In this document: positions 43,620 through 45,998 of the stretch, one piece after another
Numbering within the stretch: the first letter of the stretch is position 1
Layout: every line of letters starts with the position of its first letter
Assembly (NCBI GenBank): GCA_025358645.1
Contig: JANYIW010000158.1
Coordinates: forward strand, 1-45,998
Direction: 5' to 3'
DNA: 45,998 nucleotides
Origin: Bacteroidales bacterium
Lineage (GTDB): Bacteria; Bacteroidota; Bacteroidia; Bacteroidales; VadinHA17
The notes under the pieces: model-generated
Told to the model about the DNA's origin: nothing
What the model saw: the letters and a program-made list of their open reading frames with translations, nothing else
Database searches by the model: none
Translations under genes and position numbers: made by a program

Positions 43620-45362
43620 TCAATACCTGTTTCCGGCGGGTGTTAGTGTTGAATATCTTGTGTAATTTCTTCTTCTGATATAGTTATAAAGTAATCCTGC
43701 AAGTATAACTATTAATATAGGACCGGATATATTGATTATCTGCCACTTAGTTTTTTCAGTTTTTATCATCTTAGTGTTAAGCAATCTAAGTTTAAGTTCT
43801 CTGGATCTCAATTCCATAATCCCGTTCTTGTCGACGAGCCAGTTCAGGCAATTGATCAGAAAATCCTTGTTTCCGTATACCTGTCCTGTATATTTATCCT
43901 GGCCTAAAGGAAGGGGTGTTTCATTCAATCCAACTCTCTTTACCGCATTCCTGATGATATCGGCATCAGCAATCACGATCATCCTGGTTTCTTTACTTTC
44001 AGTCTTGATTTTGAAATTTTTATCATCAGTAAGATTTGTGACCATCCTGTTTTTAAATGCAGATTGGAATATGCCATCAAGTAAAACAGCTACAGGCAAG
44101 TTTGGTTTATTAAAATCTTTCTCAACAGGAGTTAACTCTGCTTCCTTAAGGCTTATAATTACGGGAGGTGATATAGTACGGCTGAAAGCTGAGGTAGACA
44201 GAAGTATTATTTTTCTTATTGCAGGATCGAGACCAACTGTATCGATAAAATTCACAAATTCTCCTTTCACTCTGTTCAGGTTTCGTGTAATGGGGTGATT
44301 TGCAGCTGGTTTAAGTAAAGGATTATAAACCCATGGGGCAGGAACAACCTGTTGACGGTTACCACTGCTCATTACCATAAGCCTTATAGTAACACATTCT
44401 ATATCCTGAACAATTGCCGGATTAATTCTTGCTCCATACCTGAATAACTGATCCTCAATGTTTAGCGGACGATAGATTCCTACGGTCTCTCCAGACGTAA
44501 GACTATCGGAATTTACCGCGACCTCATCAATGAGCCATAAAACCTTACCGCCATTCATTAGATATTGGTCAAGAACCAGTTTATCGGACTCGCTGAAGGC
44601 TTTTTCAGGTCCTGCAATTACAACTGCTGCATATTTATCCAGGATTCCGGGTTTACCCCCTATACTTCCTCTGTCAATAGTAAAAAACCTGGCGAGATTC
44701 ATTGTTATATCTGCTGTTTCAATCTCAGGAATTTCGCCGTGTCCTTCTATGAAAGCAACTTTATTTATCGAGTCTGAACTTAAGGAAGCTATGGTCTGAA
44801 TCATTTCATATTCAAGACCTTCAACTGAACGAAGAATGTTTTGTTCATAAGAAGGGGTGGAATTGTTCAGAAAATTAACAGGTACTTCAATCCCGTTATA
44901 ATTAATTATCATTCCAGGGAAAATTATCTTCTGCGAAGATCCTCCTTCTACGTCAGCGGCCTGGAGATTAACCGGGCTTAAGCCCTTATTTACAAGAGTC
45001 TGATACAGAGTCTCTCTCTGCTTTACATCCTTGCCGCCAGAAGGATTTATAAACTCAAAGTCAATTTTCCTCCCTGAAGCTATTCTGAATTCATCGAGCA
45101 TTTCTCCGACAGATCTTTTTAATCTTTTTAAGGGAATAGGTATCTCTCCGTCAAGGTAAACCTGAATATAGATGTCATTTTTTAAATGTTTTAGCACTTG
45201 AAGAGTTGGACCAGACAGGGTGAATCTTTTGTCTTCGGTAAGGTCATATCTTAATCTTAAAAATGAACTCGCGGATGTAACAAGTATAATCCCTGCAATC
45301 ACAGTCAGAAATTGCAACCAGTATTTAAGTTTTATGCTTTTTTTACCTGTTGTTTCTATCAT
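43620..45362 (-). CDS. gldG: GldG, ABC-transporter-associated gliding protein
   Basis: A 580-residue protein. It has an N-terminal membrane helix (WLQFLTVIAGIILVTSA, ~16-33), the conserved start of the soluble domain (RYDLTEDKRFTLSGPT), a long periplasmic region with AFIEGHGE near 208 and LWLIDE near 278, and a C-terminal helix (INISGPILIVILAGLLYNYI) followed by a basic tail. With GldF and the ATPase GldA it forms an ABC-type complex needed for gliding in some species, though many non-gliding Bacteroidota keep gldFG. It starts 3 bp after the gldF stop, so the two are one operon. Confidence 0.92.
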   Translation of the reverse strand: MIETTGKKSIKLKYWLQFLTVIAGIILVTSASSFLRLRYDLTEDKRFTLSGPTLQVLKHLKNDIYIQVYLDGEIPIPLKRLKRSVGEMLDEFRIASGRKIDFEFINPSGGKDVKQRETLYQTLVNKGLSPVNLQAADVEGGSSQKIIFPGMIINYNGIEVPVNFLNNSTPSYEQNILRSVEGLEYEMIQTIASLSSDSINKVAFIEGHGEIPEIETADITMNLARFFTIDRGSIGGKPGILDKYAAVVIAGPEKAFSESDKLVLDQYLMNGGKVLWLIDEVAVNSDSLTSGETVGIYRPLNIEDQLFRYGARINPAIVQDIECVTIRLMVMSSGNRQQVVPAPWVYNPLLKPAANHPITRNLNRVKGEFVNFIDTVGLDPAIRKIILLSTSAFSRTISPPVIISLKEAELTPVEKDFNKPNLPVAVLLDGIFQSAFKNRMVTNLTDDKNFKIKTESKETRMIVIADADIIRNAVKRVGLNETPLPLGQDKYTGQVYGNKDFLINCLNWLVDKNGIMELRSRELKLRLLNTKMIKTEKTKWQIINISGPILIVILAGLLYNYIRRRNYTRYSTLTPAGNRY

Positions 45363-45365
45363 GAC

Positions 45366-45998
45366 TTAACTTCTTTTCCTCCATTTACGCGAAATCAGAT
45401 GAAATCGGGTAGCTTCATTAAAGAAAGCAGCTACCGCCATAAAATAAACAACATCTTTAATATCAATAACACCTCTGCTCATAGATTTATAATGCTCATT
45501 AATCCCAAGCCTTAAAACAAATTCATCAAGTTTTTTCAATCCGGGCAGATAGGCAACTGAATCAAAACCCATGAAGAGAACAAAACAAATCAGTACAGCA
45601 ATGATAAATGCAATTGGCTGATTATCTGTAAGAGATGAAGCAAAAATCCCGGCAGAAGCATATACTGATGCCAGAAAGAAGAGACCGATAAATGAGCCCA
45701 GAGTACCCCCCTTGTCAAGATTACCTGGAGATTCACCAAGCTTGTAAACCGAAAAATAATATATTACTCCTGGCAAAAGCGCCAGCAAAACCAGGCATAC
45801 TGAAGCGAAGTATTTTCCATAAATAATTTCTCTTTCTGTGATTGGTCTCGAATAAATCAACTCCATTGTACCGAGGCGTTTTTCTTCAGCAATCATTCTC
45901 ATTGTCACAGCTGGTATAAGAAACATGAATACCCATGGAGAAAGGAAAAACAAAGTGTCAAGTCCGGCATATCCATTATCGAGAATATTCCATTCTCC
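45366..45998 (-). CDS. gldF: GldF, ABC-2-type permease (5' end beyond window)
   Basis: The frame is open to the window edge (211 codons incl. stop), so the N-terminus is missing; the TTG at 45953 is not a start. Visible parts fit GldF: GYAGLDTLFFLSPWVFMFLIPAVTM, quoted as SPWVFMFLIPAVTM, then MIAEEKRLGTMELIYSRPITE, and four to five membrane helices. It is the permease of the GldFG complex. The gldG gene follows after 3 bp. Confidence 0.92.
   Translation of the reverse strand, partial: GEWNILDNGYAGLDTLFFLSPWVFMFLIPAVTMRMIAEEKRLGTMELIYSRPITEREIIYGKYFASVCLVLLALLPGVIYYFSVYKLGESPGNLDKGGTLGSFIGLFFLASVYASAGIFASSLTDNQPIAFIIAVLICFVLFMGFDSVAYLPGLKKLDEFVLRLGINEHYKSMSRGVIDIKDVVYFMAVAAFFNEATRFHLISRKWRKRS

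Noticed and set aside
43732-44298. 188-residue plus-strand open frame inside gldG
   Set aside because: Antisense shadow of a clear GldG; hydrophobic composition follows from the reverse complement.

Overview
The window looks like chromosomal DNA from a member of the Bacteroidota, most likely class Bacteroidia. The signs are a GldF/GldG pair next to dnaN, several families typical of that phylum (DUF4197-like, DUF5916-like, PepSY-like and DUF6629-like proteins, and lysozyme-like proteins of a Bacteroidota type), signal peptides ending in forms such as MAQ or NAQ, AT-rich DNA, and starts that mostly lack a Shine-Dalgarno sequence. I see no tRNA, rRNA, CRISPR array, transposase, integrase or phage gene. 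Genus cannot be read from the sequence.

Layout. 1-3.4 kb: a GNAT acetyltransferase cut by the window edge and a very long M28-type metallopeptidase. 3.8-6.2 kb: a GT2 polyprenyl-phosphate-sugar synthase-like gene paired with a GT39/ArnT-like membrane transferase. 6.3-11.5 kb: a lysozyme-like protein, a cold-shock-domain protein and a two-gene RND efflux operon with no outer-membrane factor. 11.9-14.2 kb: an unusual operon of GT2 glycosyltransferase, pterin-4a-carbinolamine dehydratase and hybrid histidine kinase, the last two overlapping. 14.4-18.0 kb: a DUF4197 protein, a 165-bp hairpin-rich intergenic element, an unrecognised basic protein, a zinc-ribbon membrane protein, and an L,D-transpeptidase-like protein coupled to a DUF6629-like membrane protein. 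18.3-19.6 kb: a secreted Tyr/Trp/His-rich protein with 24-residue tandem repeats.

19.7-25.5 kb is the most interesting part. A receiver-only protein, a hybrid kinase with receiver and Hpt domains, and an NtrC-type sigma-54 activator form a phosphorelay block. It is followed by a coiled-coil, single-pass membrane protein. The regions upstream of the first and last of these genes share a perfect palindrome, TTCTCA-N3-TGAGAA, about 100 bp upstream of elements that resemble -24/-12 promoters. The last gene also has a near-consensus ribosome-binding site, unusual in this phylum. I infer a self-contained, autoregulated envelope-response circuit; this is a hypothesis.

25.6-30.5 kb: a broken YdjC/ChbG-type deacetylase gene with an internal deletion and frameshift, two secreted proteins of unknown role, and a PepSY-like protein beside an OmpR/HK two-component pair. 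30.5-35.0 kb: a molybdenum hydroxylase operon (XdhC-like, MocA-like, 2Fe-2S subunit, Tat-exported Mo subunit) in which heptameric TGAGG repeats start at two stop codons. 35.2-40.7 kb: a lipoprotein amidase, TatA, a DUF5916-like protein and a Tat-exported Gfo/Idh/MocA oxidoreductase. TatA matches the presence of two Tat substrates nearby. 40.9-46.0 kb: a fumarylacetoacetate-hydrolase-family protein, a DEDDh exonuclease, DnaN, GldG and a partial GldF.
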